From NCBI GenBank assembly GCA_035294855.1, contig DATGKD010000027.1, positions 1-39,307 on the forward strand: a stretch of DNA of 39,307 bases, in the 5' to 3' direction. This document shows positions 17,342-24,201 of the stretch, one piece after another (position 1 is the stretch's first letter; each line of letters begins with the position of its first letter). The notes under the pieces were generated by a model. It was not told where the DNA came from. It was given only the letters and a program-made list of their open reading frames with translations, and did not search any database. This DNA comes from DATGKD01 sp035294855 (lineage in GTDB: Bacteria > Actinomycetota > Acidimicrobiia > Acidimicrobiales > UBA8190). The position numbers were made by a program, and so were the translations under genes.

Positions 17342-18092
17342 CGGCAACCTCGCGTTCGCCGCCGTCGGGCTCCTCGGTGCCGAGGTACGCGGCGCGCACC
17401 TCGGGGTTCGCCTGGACCTCGGCCGGGGTGCCGACCGCCAGGATGCGCCCGAAGTCGAGGACGTGGATGCGGCGGCACACCGACATGACGAGCTCCACGT
17501 CGTGCTCGACGAGCAGCACCGCCACCGAGCGCGACGCCAGCCTCGTCAACAGCGCGCCGAGGTCGTCGGTTTCGCGTTCGTCAAGACCTGACGACGGCTC
17601 GTCGAGGAGGAGCACGGTCGGCCGCGTCGCCAGGGCCCGCCCCACCTCGACCAGCCGGGCCATGCCCGTGGGCAAGGTGTCGCAACGCACACGCGCCACG
17701 TCGCGCAGGCCGACCTCCGCCATCACCTCGTCGGCGATCGTCCGCGGGTTCGAGCCGTCGTGGGCCCAGCGGCGCCGGATCTCGGCGGCCACGAGGATGT
17801 TCTCCCGGACGGTGAGAGAGCCGAAGACCTCGAGTCGCTGGAACGTGCGCGCGATGCCCAGACGGGCCCGCCGGTGGGGAGCCAGGTGGCCGATGTCGGC
17901 GCCGTCGAGCAGCACGCGGCCACCGTGGGCCTTCTGCAGGCCGGTGATGACGTTGAAGAGCGTGGTCTTGCCGGCCCCGTTCGGGCCGATGAGCCCGGTG
18001 ACCGAGCCCTCGTCCACGGTCAGGTCGACGCCGCGCAGCGCCACCACGCCGCCGAAGCGAACCTCCGCGCCCGAAACTTCGAGTCGCGCCAC
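17328..18092 (-). CDS. livG: Branched-chain amino acid-type ABC transporter ATP-binding protein LivG
   Basis: A 254-residue ABC ATPase with Walker A GPNGAGKTT (36-44), a Q-loop FQRLEVF, Walker B VLLLDEPSSGLD (160-171) and the H-loop His in LVEHD. The signature motif reads LPTGMARLVE (140-149) in place of LSGGQ; variation here is common in LivG-type subunits. It is the first gene of the liv operon, with a GTG start preceded by a strong GGGGAGGAT ribosome site at 18098-18106. A 21-bp palindrome lies just upstream at 18121-18141 and may control the operon. Confidence 0.95.
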   Translation of the reverse strand: MARLEVSGAEVRFGGVVALRGVDLTVDEGSVTGLIGPNGAGKTTLFNVITGLQKAHGGRVLLDGADIGHLAPHRRARLGIARTFQRLEVFGSLTVRENILVAAEIRRRWAHDGSNPRTIADEVMAEVGLRDVARVRCDTLPTGMARLVEVGRALATRPTVLLLDEPSSGLDERETDDLGALLTRLASRSVAVLLVEHDVELVMSVCRRIHVLDFGRILAVGTPAEVQANPEVRAAYLGTEEPDGGEREVADVMV

Positions 18093-18120
18093 GCACGATC
18101 CTCCCCGCTTGACACGCTCC

Positions 18121-18141
18121 CGGGATCCGGGCCGGATCCCG
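18121..18141. promoter_or_regulatory. 21-bp palindrome upstream of the liv operon (candidate operator)
   Basis: Arms CGGGATCCGG and CCGGATCCCG are perfect inverted repeats around a central G. It sits 29 bp before the livG start codon and about 15 bp beyond its ribosome site. In DNA it could be an operator; in livG mRNA it could fold into a hairpin of 8 or more bp. Confidence 0.45.
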
Positions 18142-18404
18142 CCACTCGGGCGGGCTCCGGACTGCGCGTGCGTCCCCTTTTGGAATCCCGACGTCAGCCG
18201 TCATGTGGAGAAACGTGGGCGTGCGGATGACCTTGCGCCTCGGGGCGGACAAGATCAGAACGCGTTCCAGGGCGCCGTCAGGGCCGACGGGCTCGATGTC
18301 CTGGGGGAACGCCCGCAGATCGGCGGGCGCCGACTCGCCGAGTGCCTCCGACCGAGGACGGCTGCCGGGCGCTCCCACCCCCCGGGGCGACAGACGGGCT
18401 CCGG

Positions 18405-18410
18405 TAGCCT
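18405..18410 (+). promoter_or_regulatory. -10 element of a leaderless pccB promoter
   Basis: TAGCCT followed by 7 nt and then the GTG at 18418. No ribosome site is present before this start. Confidence 0.45.
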
Positions 18411-18417
18411 GCGGGCC

Positions 18418-19974
18418 GTGGACCACCCGATGTCGCAGCGGCTCGCCGAGCTGAAGGCCCGCAAGGAGGAGGCGCTCCACGCAGGGTCGCCCCACGCCGT
18501 CGAGCGCCATCACGCCAAGGGCAAGATGACGGCCCGCGAGCGCATCGAGTACCTGCTCGACGAAGGCTCGTTCCAGGAGCTCGACATGCTCGCCCGCCAT
18601 CGCGCGCACGGCATGGGGCTCGAGGAGAAGCGTCCCTACACCGACGGTGTCATCACCGGGTTCGGCACCATCGACGGCCGGCGCGTCTGCCTTTTCAGCC
18701 AGGACTTCACGGTGTACGGCGGCGCGCTGGGCGAGGTGTTCGCCGAGAAGATCCACAAGATCATGGACCTCGCCGAGTCGCTCGGTGTGCCGATGATCGG
18801 TCTCAACGACGGCGCGGGGGCGCGGATCCAGGAAGGCGTGGTGTCGCTGCATTCCTACGGCGGCATCTTCCATCGCAACGTGCTGGCGTCAGGCGTCATC
18901 CCGCAGATCAGCGTGGTGCTCGGACCGTGCGCGGGTGGCGCGGTGTACTCGCCCGCCATGACCGACTTCATCTTCATGGTGAACGGGTCGAGCCACATGT
19001 TCATCACCGGGCCCGACGTGGTGAAGACGGTCACCGGAGAAGACGTCACCCTCGAGGAGCTCGGCGGGGCGATGAGCCACGCCACCAAGTCCGGTGTGGC
19101 CACGTTCGTCGCGCCGGACGAGAAGACCTGCCTCGACGAGGTGCGATACCTGCTGTCCTTCCTGCCCTCCAACAACTTGGAGGAGCCACCGGTGGTCGAA
19201 ACCGAGGACGACCCCGACCGGGGGACACCCGAGCTCGTCGACCTCATGCCCGCATCGCCGACGCAGCCCTACGACATGAAGAGCGTCATCACCTCGGTGG
19301 TCGACGAGGGCGACTACTTCGAGGTCCACCCCCACTGGGCGATGAGCATCACCTGTGGCTTCGCGCGCATCGACGGCCGCGTCGTCGGCGTGGTCGGGAA
19401 CCAGCCCGCCGTCCTCGCCGGCGTGCTCGACATCGACTCGTCGGAAAAGGCGGCTCGCTTCGTCCGCACCTGCGACGCGTTCAACATCCCGCTCGTCACC
19501 TTCGTCGACGTGCCCGGCTTCATGCCGGGGACGGACCAGGAGTACGGCGGGATCATCCGTCACGGCGCCAAGCTGCTGTACGCCTACTGCGAGGCGACCG
19601 TGCCTCGCATCCAGGTCATCACCCGCAAGGCGTATGGCGGCGCGTACGTGGTCATGAACTCGAAGTCGATCGGGGCTGACCTCGCGTTTGCGTGGCCGTC
19701 CGCGGAGCTGGCGGTCATGGGCCCCCAGGGCGCCGTGGAGATCGTCTACCGGCGGGAGCTCGCTGAGGCGGCCGACCCCGTGGCCCGGCGTGCCGAGCTC
19801 GTCGAGGAGTACACCGAGCGCTATGCCAACCCGTACGTGGCGGCCGAGCGCGGCTACGTCGACGACGTCATCGATCCCGCCGAGACGCGACGCGTCCTGG
19901 TGCGCAGCCTGCGCATGCTGGCGTCCAAGCGCGAGGAGCTGCCCCGGCGCAAGCACGGCAACGTCCCGTTGTGA
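18418..19974 (+). CDS. pccB: Acyl-CoA (propionyl-CoA) carboxylase, beta (carboxyltransferase) subunit
   Basis: A 518-residue biotin-dependent carboxyltransferase, normal length for PccB/AccD-type subunits. It has both crotonase-fold halves: the N-terminal acyl-CoA side (GGALGEVFAEKIHKIMDLA, GAGARIQEGV, GPCAGGAVYSPAMTDF) and the C-terminal carboxybiotin side (NIPLVTFVDVPGFMPGTDQE, RKAYGGAYVVMNSK). It moves CO2 from biotin to propionyl-CoA, giving methylmalonyl-CoA, the substrate of the epimerase encoded at 7508-7948; acetyl- or butyryl-CoA may also be used. The alpha (biotin) subunit is not in the window. The GTG at 18418 fits a leaderless start; ATG 18430 is an alternative. The stop overlaps the epsilon-subunit gene. 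Confidence 0.93.
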   Translation: MDHPMSQRLAELKARKEEALHAGSPHAVERHHAKGKMTARERIEYLLDEGSFQELDMLARHRAHGMGLEEKRPYTDGVITGFGTIDGRRVCLFSQDFTVYGGALGEVFAEKIHKIMDLAESLGVPMIGLNDGAGARIQEGVVSLHSYGGIFHRNVLASGVIPQISVVLGPCAGGAVYSPAMTDFIFMVNGSSHMFITGPDVVKTVTGEDVTLEELGGAMSHATKSGVATFVAPDEKTCLDEVRYLLSFLPSNNLEEPPVVETEDDPDRGTPELVDLMPASPTQPYDMKSVITSVVDEGDYFEVHPHWAMSITCGFARIDGRVVGVVGNQPAVLAGVLDIDSSEKAARFVRTCDAFNIPLVTFVDVPGFMPGTDQEYGGIIRHGAKLLYAYCEATVPRIQVITRKAYGGAYVVMNSKSIGADLAFAWPSAELAVMGPQGAVEIVYRRELAEAADPVARRAELVEEYTERYANPYVAAERGYVDDVIDPAETRRVLVRSLRMLASKREELPRRKHGNVPL

Positions 19975-20273
19975 GTCCCGGCAGCCTGCACAGCCCCGAG
20001 AACCAGCACCGCGCCCACGGCGCCCACGGTGTGCACGGCGCCCCCGATGTGCACGGTGGACGCCGTGCGACGGCCTCGCCCGAGGTGGTGTCGGTTCGGC
20101 CCGACCCCGAACCTCCCGTGCTCGCGGCGATCGTGGCGGCCGTGGAAGAGGCGTGGCCGCGGCCCGCGCCACCTCCCGACGCGACCACCTCCCGCTCCTC
20201 GTCGTGGCGGTTCAGCGGGCGGTGGTGGACCCTGCCGGCCGCAGCGCGGCGAATTCGTCCCGTTCGTCTCTGA
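19971..20273 (+). CDS. Acyl-CoA carboxylase epsilon subunit with His-rich N-terminus
   Basis: A 100-residue protein whose GTG start overlaps the pccB stop (GTGA). The core (about 38-100) has VVSVRPDPEPPVLAAIVAAVEEAW and a final WRFSGRWW, the pattern of the short epsilon subunits that stabilise actinobacterial acyl-CoA carboxylases. The N-terminal 37 residues are unusual: they hold seven His, five of them with a following Gly, in a short repeated pattern (AHGAHGVHG). This may bind metal or be a repeat expansion. The subunit should help assemble PccB with its biotin subunit. Placement and core motif support the call, although the family is poorly conserved. Confidence 0.75.
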   Translation: MSPGSLHSPENQHRAHGAHGVHGAPDVHGGRRATASPEVVSVRPDPEPPVLAAIVAAVEEAWPRPAPPPDATTSRSSSWRFSGRWWTLPAAARRIRPVRL

Positions 20274-20314
20274 TCGCCGAAGGCGGCCGTGCCCGCCGCA
20301 GTTGGAGGTGCTGA

Positions 20315-22318
20315 TCAGGCGGCGACGCCGCGGTGGGACGCGGCCAACGTGACGAGCTCGTCCATGATCTTGCCGATCTGGAAGTCCTTCGGCGTGTAGA
20401 CGGCCGCCACACCCTTGTCCCGCAGCACCTTGGCGTCCTCGGGCGGGATGATCCCGCCGACCACCACGGACGCGTCCACCCCCGCCGAGCGCAGGCGGTC
20501 CAGCACCTCCGGGACGAGTTCCAGGTGGCTGCCCGACAGGATCGAGATCCCCACCACGTCCACGTCCTCGTCGCGCGCCGCGGCGGCGATCTGGTCCGGG
20601 GTGAGGCGGATGCCCTGGTACACCACTTCGAAGCCGGCGTCGCGCGCCGCCACCGCGATCTGCTCCGCGCCATTGGAATGGCCGTCCAGTCCGGGCTTGG
20701 CAACGAGAAGTCGGGGCGGGCCGCCGGCGGCCTCCGCGAGACGACGGGTTCGGGCCAGCACGTCGGCGAGCTCGCCACCGCGCTGGCCCACCCCTCCGGT
20801 GACACCGGTCGGAGCGCGGTACTCGCCGAAGACCTCGCGCAGCGCGCCCGCCCACTCGCCGGTCGTGCCGCCCGCGTGCGCCAGGGCGATGGTCGCCGGC
20901 ATGATGTTCGTCGCCTGGTCCTGCGCGGCACGCCGTAGGTCGTCGAGGGCGCGCCGCACGGCGCCCGCGTCCCTGTGCTCCCGCCACGCGGTGACGTCCG
21001 CGCGCAGCTCCGCCTCGGTGGCCGGGTCGACCTTCAAGATCGTGGCCGCACCCTCGTCTCCGTCGGACAACGGTGACGGCGCGGTCCCGGTGAACGAGTT
21101 GACCCCGACGACCTTGAGCTCACCGGTCTCGATGCGGCGCACACGCTCGGCCTGGCTGCGCACGAGCCGTCGCTTCAACTCGTCCACGGCCTCGAAGGCG
21201 CCTCCCAGGTCGAGCACCTCGTCGAGCTCGGCGCGCGCCGCCTCGGCGAGCTCCGCGGTGCGCTTCTCCACGACCCGTGAACCTTCGAAGATGTCCGGGT
21301 ACTCGAGCAGGTCGGTCTCGAAGGCGAGGATCTGCTGGATGCGCAGCGACCACTGCTGGTCCCAGGGCCGGGGGAGGCCGAGCGCCTCGTTCCACGCCGG
21401 CAGCTGGATGGCGCGGGCACGGGCGTCGCGCGACAGCGTGACGCCGAGGGCCTCGAGGACGATGCGCGGGACGTTGTTCTCGGGCTGCTCCTCGGTGAGC
21501 CCGAGGGAGTTGACCTGCACGCCGTAGCGGAAGCGACGCAACTTCGGGTCCTCCACGCCGTAGCGCTCCAGGCAGATGCGGTCCCACATCCGGACGAAGG
21601 CGCGCATCTTGCACGTCTCTTCGACGAAACGGATACCGGCATTGACGAAGAACGAGATCCTCCCCACGACCGGCGCGAACTCCGACGCCTCGACCTTGCC
21701 CGATTCGCGCACCGCGTCCAGCACGCCGATGGCGGTCGCCAGCGCGTAGGCGAGCTCCTGCACGGGCGTCGCCCCGGCCTCTTGGAGGTGATAGCTGCAG
21801 ACGTTGATCGGGTTCCACCTGGGGGCCTCGCGCACCGTGTAGGCGATGGTGTCGACGATCAGCCGGCGGCTCGGGCCGGGGGGGAAGATGTAGGTGCCAC
21901 GCGACAGGTACTCCTTGACGATGTCGTTCTGGATCGTTCCCTGCAGCACGTGCGTGTCGACGCCGGTGTCCTCGGCGTGGGCGACGTACAGACCCAGCAG
22001 CCAGGCGGCGGTGGCGTTGATCGTCATGGACGTGTTCATCTCGCCCACGGGGATGCCGTCCATGAGCTGTTCCATGTGCCCGAGGTGCGCCACGGGCACC
22101 CCGACCTTGCCGACCTCTCCCGCGGCCTCGGGCGCGTCAGGGTCGTAGCCGGTCTGGGTGGGGAGGTCGAAGGCGATCGACAGGCCGGTCTGCCCCTTCG
22201 CCAGGTTCGTCCGGTAGAGCTCGTTCGACGCCGTGGCCGAGGAGTGGCCCGAATAGGTGCGCATCACCCACGGCTTGTCCCGGTCCGCGTTGCGAGCTCC
22301 CACCGGGTCGGTGCTCAT
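20315..22318 (-). CDS. ecm: Ethylmalonyl-CoA mutase (MeaA-type, B12-dependent)
   Basis: A 667-residue single-chain mutase. The N-terminal TIM-barrel part has YSGHSSATASNELYR, GQTGLSIAFDLPTQTGYDPD and GEVGKVGVPVAHL, the MeaA pattern. The C-terminal B12 domain (from about 535) has LDGHSNG with Asp545 and His547 as the DxHxxG cobalt ligand motif, then SILSGSH and VVGGIIPPED. Ecm converts (2R)-ethylmalonyl-CoA to methylsuccinyl-CoA. The family also includes methylmalonyl- and isobutyryl-CoA mutases, but the length, the MeaA-like sequence and the presence of ccr in the window favour Ecm. The start overlaps the stop of the dehydrogenase gene (ATGA), so both come from one mRNA. Confidence 0.9.
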   Translation of the reverse strand: MSTDPVGARNADRDKPWVMRTYSGHSSATASNELYRTNLAKGQTGLSIAFDLPTQTGYDPDAPEAAGEVGKVGVPVAHLGHMEQLMDGIPVGEMNTSMTINATAAWLLGLYVAHAEDTGVDTHVLQGTIQNDIVKEYLSRGTYIFPPGPSRRLIVDTIAYTVREAPRWNPINVCSYHLQEAGATPVQELAYALATAIGVLDAVRESGKVEASEFAPVVGRISFFVNAGIRFVEETCKMRAFVRMWDRICLERYGVEDPKLRRFRYGVQVNSLGLTEEQPENNVPRIVLEALGVTLSRDARARAIQLPAWNEALGLPRPWDQQWSLRIQQILAFETDLLEYPDIFEGSRVVEKRTAELAEAARAELDEVLDLGGAFEAVDELKRRLVRSQAERVRRIETGELKVVGVNSFTGTAPSPLSDGDEGAATILKVDPATEAELRADVTAWREHRDAGAVRRALDDLRRAAQDQATNIMPATIALAHAGGTTGEWAGALREVFGEYRAPTGVTGGVGQRGGELADVLARTRRLAEAAGGPPRLLVAKPGLDGHSNGAEQIAVAARDAGFEVVYQGIRLTPDQIAAAARDEDVDVVGISILSGSHLELVPEVLDRLRSAGVDASVVVGGIIPPEDAKVLRDKGVAAVYTPKDFQIGKIMDELVTLAASHRGVAA

Positions 22319-23169
22319 TTCCGGTAGTCGTAGAACCCTCGTCCGGACTTCCTACCGAGCAGTTCCGCCACCACCATGCGGCGCAGCAGAGGTGCGGCGG
22401 AGTAGTTGGGGTCGTGGAACTCGTCGTACAGCGCGTCGAGGATGGCGAGACTCGTGTCCAGCCCGACCAGGTCCAGAAGGGCGAACGGCCCCATCGGGAA
22501 CCCGCATCCTCCCTTCATGGCGGTGTCGATGTCCTCCCGGGTGGCCACGCCGTTTTCGAGGAGGCGCACCGCGTTGTTGAGGTACGGGAACAGCAGGGCG
22601 TTCACGATGAACCCCGCCTGGTCCTTCACCTCGACGGGCGTCTTGCCGCACGCCTCGGCGAAAGCACGCGCCGAGGCGATCGTCGCATCCGAAGCGGTGA
22701 GGGGCCGTACCACCTCCACGAGCGTCATGACCGGCGCGGGGTTGAAGAAGTGGATGCCGCACACCTTCTCGGGACGGCCCGTCTCCATGGCGAGCTCGAC
22801 GACCGGAAGGGTCGAGGTGTTGGTCGCGATCAGCGTGCTGTCACCGCAGATGCGGTCGAGCTCCGAGAACAGGTGCTTCTTCACGGCGAGGTCCTCGACG
22901 ACCGATTCGATCACGAGGTCGCAGGCGGCCAGCTCCCCGAGGTCCGACACCGCGGTCACCCGGCCCAGCGCGGCGTCGCGGTCGGGCGCCTCGAGCTTGC
23001 CCTTGTCGACCTGCTTCGCCAGCGACTTCTCGACCCGGGCGACCATGCCGTCCGCGGTGCTCTGCGACCGGGACCGGACGATCACCTCGAAACCGTTCAC
23101 GGCGGCGGTCTCGGCGATCCCCGCCCCCATGATCCCCGAGCCGACGATCCCTACTCGCTTGATGGTCAT
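22315..23169 (-). CDS. 3-hydroxybutyryl-CoA dehydrogenase
   Basis: A 284-residue two-domain dehydrogenase of normal length. The Rossmann domain has GIVGSGIMGAGIAE (7-20); catalytic His140 lies in GIHFFNPAPVM; the C-terminal domain has GFIVNALLFPYLNNAVRL and GCGFPMGPFALLDLVGLD. It interconverts acetoacetyl-CoA and (S)-3-hydroxybutyryl-CoA with NAD(P). In this setting it would reduce acetoacetyl-CoA on the way to crotonyl-CoA. The ATG at 23169 lies 8 nt after a TAAGAT element, which suggests leaderless mRNA, and two TTACCGGTCG-type operator half sites overlap this promoter. The stop overlaps the ecm start. Confidence 0.95.
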   Translation of the reverse strand: MTIKRVGIVGSGIMGAGIAETAAVNGFEVIVRSRSQSTADGMVARVEKSLAKQVDKGKLEAPDRDAALGRVTAVSDLGELAACDLVIESVVEDLAVKKHLFSELDRICGDSTLIATNTSTLPVVELAMETGRPEKVCGIHFFNPAPVMTLVEVVRPLTASDATIASARAFAEACGKTPVEVKDQAGFIVNALLFPYLNNAVRLLENGVATREDIDTAMKGGCGFPMGPFALLDLVGLDTSLAILDALYDEFHDPNYSAAPLLRRMVVAELLGRKSGRGFYDYRK

Positions 23170-23177
23170 GGGAGGCC

Positions 23178-23183
23178 ATCTTA
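23178..23183 (-). promoter_or_regulatory. -10 element of the leaderless hbd-ecm promoter
   Basis: TAAGAT on the minus strand, then 8 nt, then the ATG at 23169. The -10 overlaps the first copy of the operator motif. Confidence 0.45.
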
Positions 23184-23208
23184 CCGGTCGTGAGTTACCG
23201 GTCGGTAA
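23181..23208. promoter_or_regulatory. Candidate TetR-type operator, two tandem 14-bp sites
   Basis: The upstream site (23195-23208) is a perfect palindrome, TTACCG-GT-CGGTAA. The second site, spaced exactly 14 bp, starts TTACCGGTCG at 23181 and is degenerate in its second half. The pair covers the -10 and spacer of the hbd-ecm promoter, where a bound repressor would block RNA polymerase. Similar palindromes are typical of TetR-family regulators of acyl-CoA metabolism in actinobacteria. Confidence 0.55.
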
Positions 23209-23238
23209 GCGAAGAACTCGTGGAGAAAGCAACTATTC

Positions 23239-23315
23239 GTCGAAAAGAGTCGGTCGAAAGAGTCGATCGAGACAGGCGGTCGAAAGAGCCGGTCGAGACA
23301 GGCGCTCGAAACCGT
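23239..23315. repeat. TCGA-centred tandem repeats (13/26-bp period)
   Basis: Two 26-bp direct repeats (23253-23278 and 23279-23304) differ at two positions. Each is made of two related 13-mers, GTCGAAAGAGTCG and ATCGAGACAGGCG. A preceding GTCGAAAAGAGTCG and a trailing CTCGAAACCGTC extend the array. It lies between the hbd promoter and the 3' end of the SDR gene. Confidence 0.8.
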
Positions 23316-24166
23316 CAACCGGAGCGGCGTTGCATCATCCGGCGCATGAGCCGGGGGGTGCCCTCGATGAGAAGGCGCGGCGACAACCGGTACAGGCGCC
23401 ACGGGATCCGAGCGTGGGCCGGCGTCACGATGAGGGGACGGTTGCGCGCCACGCCGTCGAGGGCGTCCTCCGCCAGTTTCGCGGCGGGGTAGGCGCGGCC
23501 CACGGCGCGCGTGAGCAGCTCTCGCCCGTCGGGCACGCCGGGCACCTCGGGTAGGTCCGGCGGGTTGCCCTTGTCGAGGAGCGGTGTCTCGATGACGCCC
23601 GGGCACAGCGCGCTCACGCGGACCCCGTGTGCCGACGCCTCCATCCGGAGGCTCGTGCTCAGCCCGACGACGCCGTGCTTGGTCATGCCGTACGGCGTGA
23701 GCATCGGTGACGGGATGAGTCCGGCCAGCGACGCCGTGTTGACGATGTGGCCGCGTCCCTGGGCGACCATGATCGGATACGCCGCGACCACGCCGTGCAC
23801 GACGCCGCGCAGGTTGACGTCGATGGCGCGTTCCCAGTGCGCGAGCGTGAGCTCGGTCACCTCGCCCACGATCCCCACCCCCGCGTTGTTGAACATGAAG
23901 TCGAGATGCCCGTGGTCACGCGCCGTGCGCTCCACGAGCTCTTTCACCGCGGCGGCGTCGGTCACGTCGAGCGCGGCTGCCGACGCCCGCCCCGGCGGCC
24001 CGGCCGCCAGCTCGTCGGCGGCCAGCTTGGCGCCCGCCTCGTCGATGTCGGCCAGGACGACGGTGGCGCCCCGGCCGGCGAGCGAACCAGCGAGCGCGCG
24101 GCCGATGCCTGACGCCGCGCCGGTGACGACCGCCACCTTGCCTTCGAAATGGCGGTCGAACGGCAC
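23315..24166 (-). CDS. Short-chain dehydrogenase/reductase
   Basis: A 283-residue classical SDR. It has the cofactor loop TGAASGIG (15-22), NNAG (93-96), and the catalytic Ser146, Tyr159 and Lys163 (YGMTK). Asp40-Ile-Asp at the end of the second strand suggests NAD(H) preference. After the core, a basic C-terminal stretch (about 240-283, RIPWRLYRLSPRLL and RLMRRMMQRR) could bind membrane. SDRs of this type act on a wide range of alcohols and acyl chains, so the substrate is unknown. The GTG at 24166 is preceded by TAACCT and 6 nt, suggesting a leaderless mRNA, and the gene diverges from the S51 peptidase gene only 35 bp away. Confidence 0.93.
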   Translation of the reverse strand: MPFDRHFEGKVAVVTGAASGIGRALAGSLAGRGATVVLADIDEAGAKLAADELAAGPPGRASAAALDVTDAAAVKELVERTARDHGHLDFMFNNAGVGIVGEVTELTLAHWERAIDVNLRGVVHGVVAAYPIMVAQGRGHIVNTASLAGLIPSPMLTPYGMTKHGVVGLSTSLRMEASAHGVRVSALCPGVIETPLLDKGNPPDLPEVPGVPDGRELLTRAVGRAYPAAKLAEDALDGVARNRPLIVTPAHARIPWRLYRLSPRLLIEGTPRLMRRMMQRRSG

Positions 24167-24172
24167 CGCCGC

Positions 24173-24178
24173 AGGTTA
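24173..24178 (-). promoter_or_regulatory. -10 element of the leaderless SDR promoter
   Basis: TAACCT on the minus strand, 6 nt before the GTG at 24166. Confidence 0.4.
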
Positions 24179-24187
24179 CGCCGCCCC

Positions 24188-24193
24188 TAGTGT
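24188..24193 (+). promoter_or_regulatory. -10 element of the leaderless S51-peptidase promoter
   Basis: TAGTGT on the plus strand, 8 nt before the GTG at 24202. It lies 9 bp from the -10 of the divergent SDR gene. Confidence 0.4.
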
Positions 24194-24201
24194 GTGCGCC
24201 C

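Larger units (their letters stand above)
18093..18417. other. Divergent intergenic region between livG and pccB
   Basis: The 325 bp hold no convincing gene. They must contain the promoters of two divergent units. Seen here are a 21-bp palindrome at 18121-18141, a TTGACA hexamer on the plus strand at 18109-18114 without a good partner -10, and a TAGCCT element at 18405-18410 placed for leaderless transcription of pccB. Confidence 0.6.

Noticed and set aside
18109..18114. TTGACA as a -35 box of a plus-strand promoter
   Set aside because: At 17 bp it meets CCGGAT, a poor -10, and the nearest plus-strand gene is about 300 bp away; probably chance.
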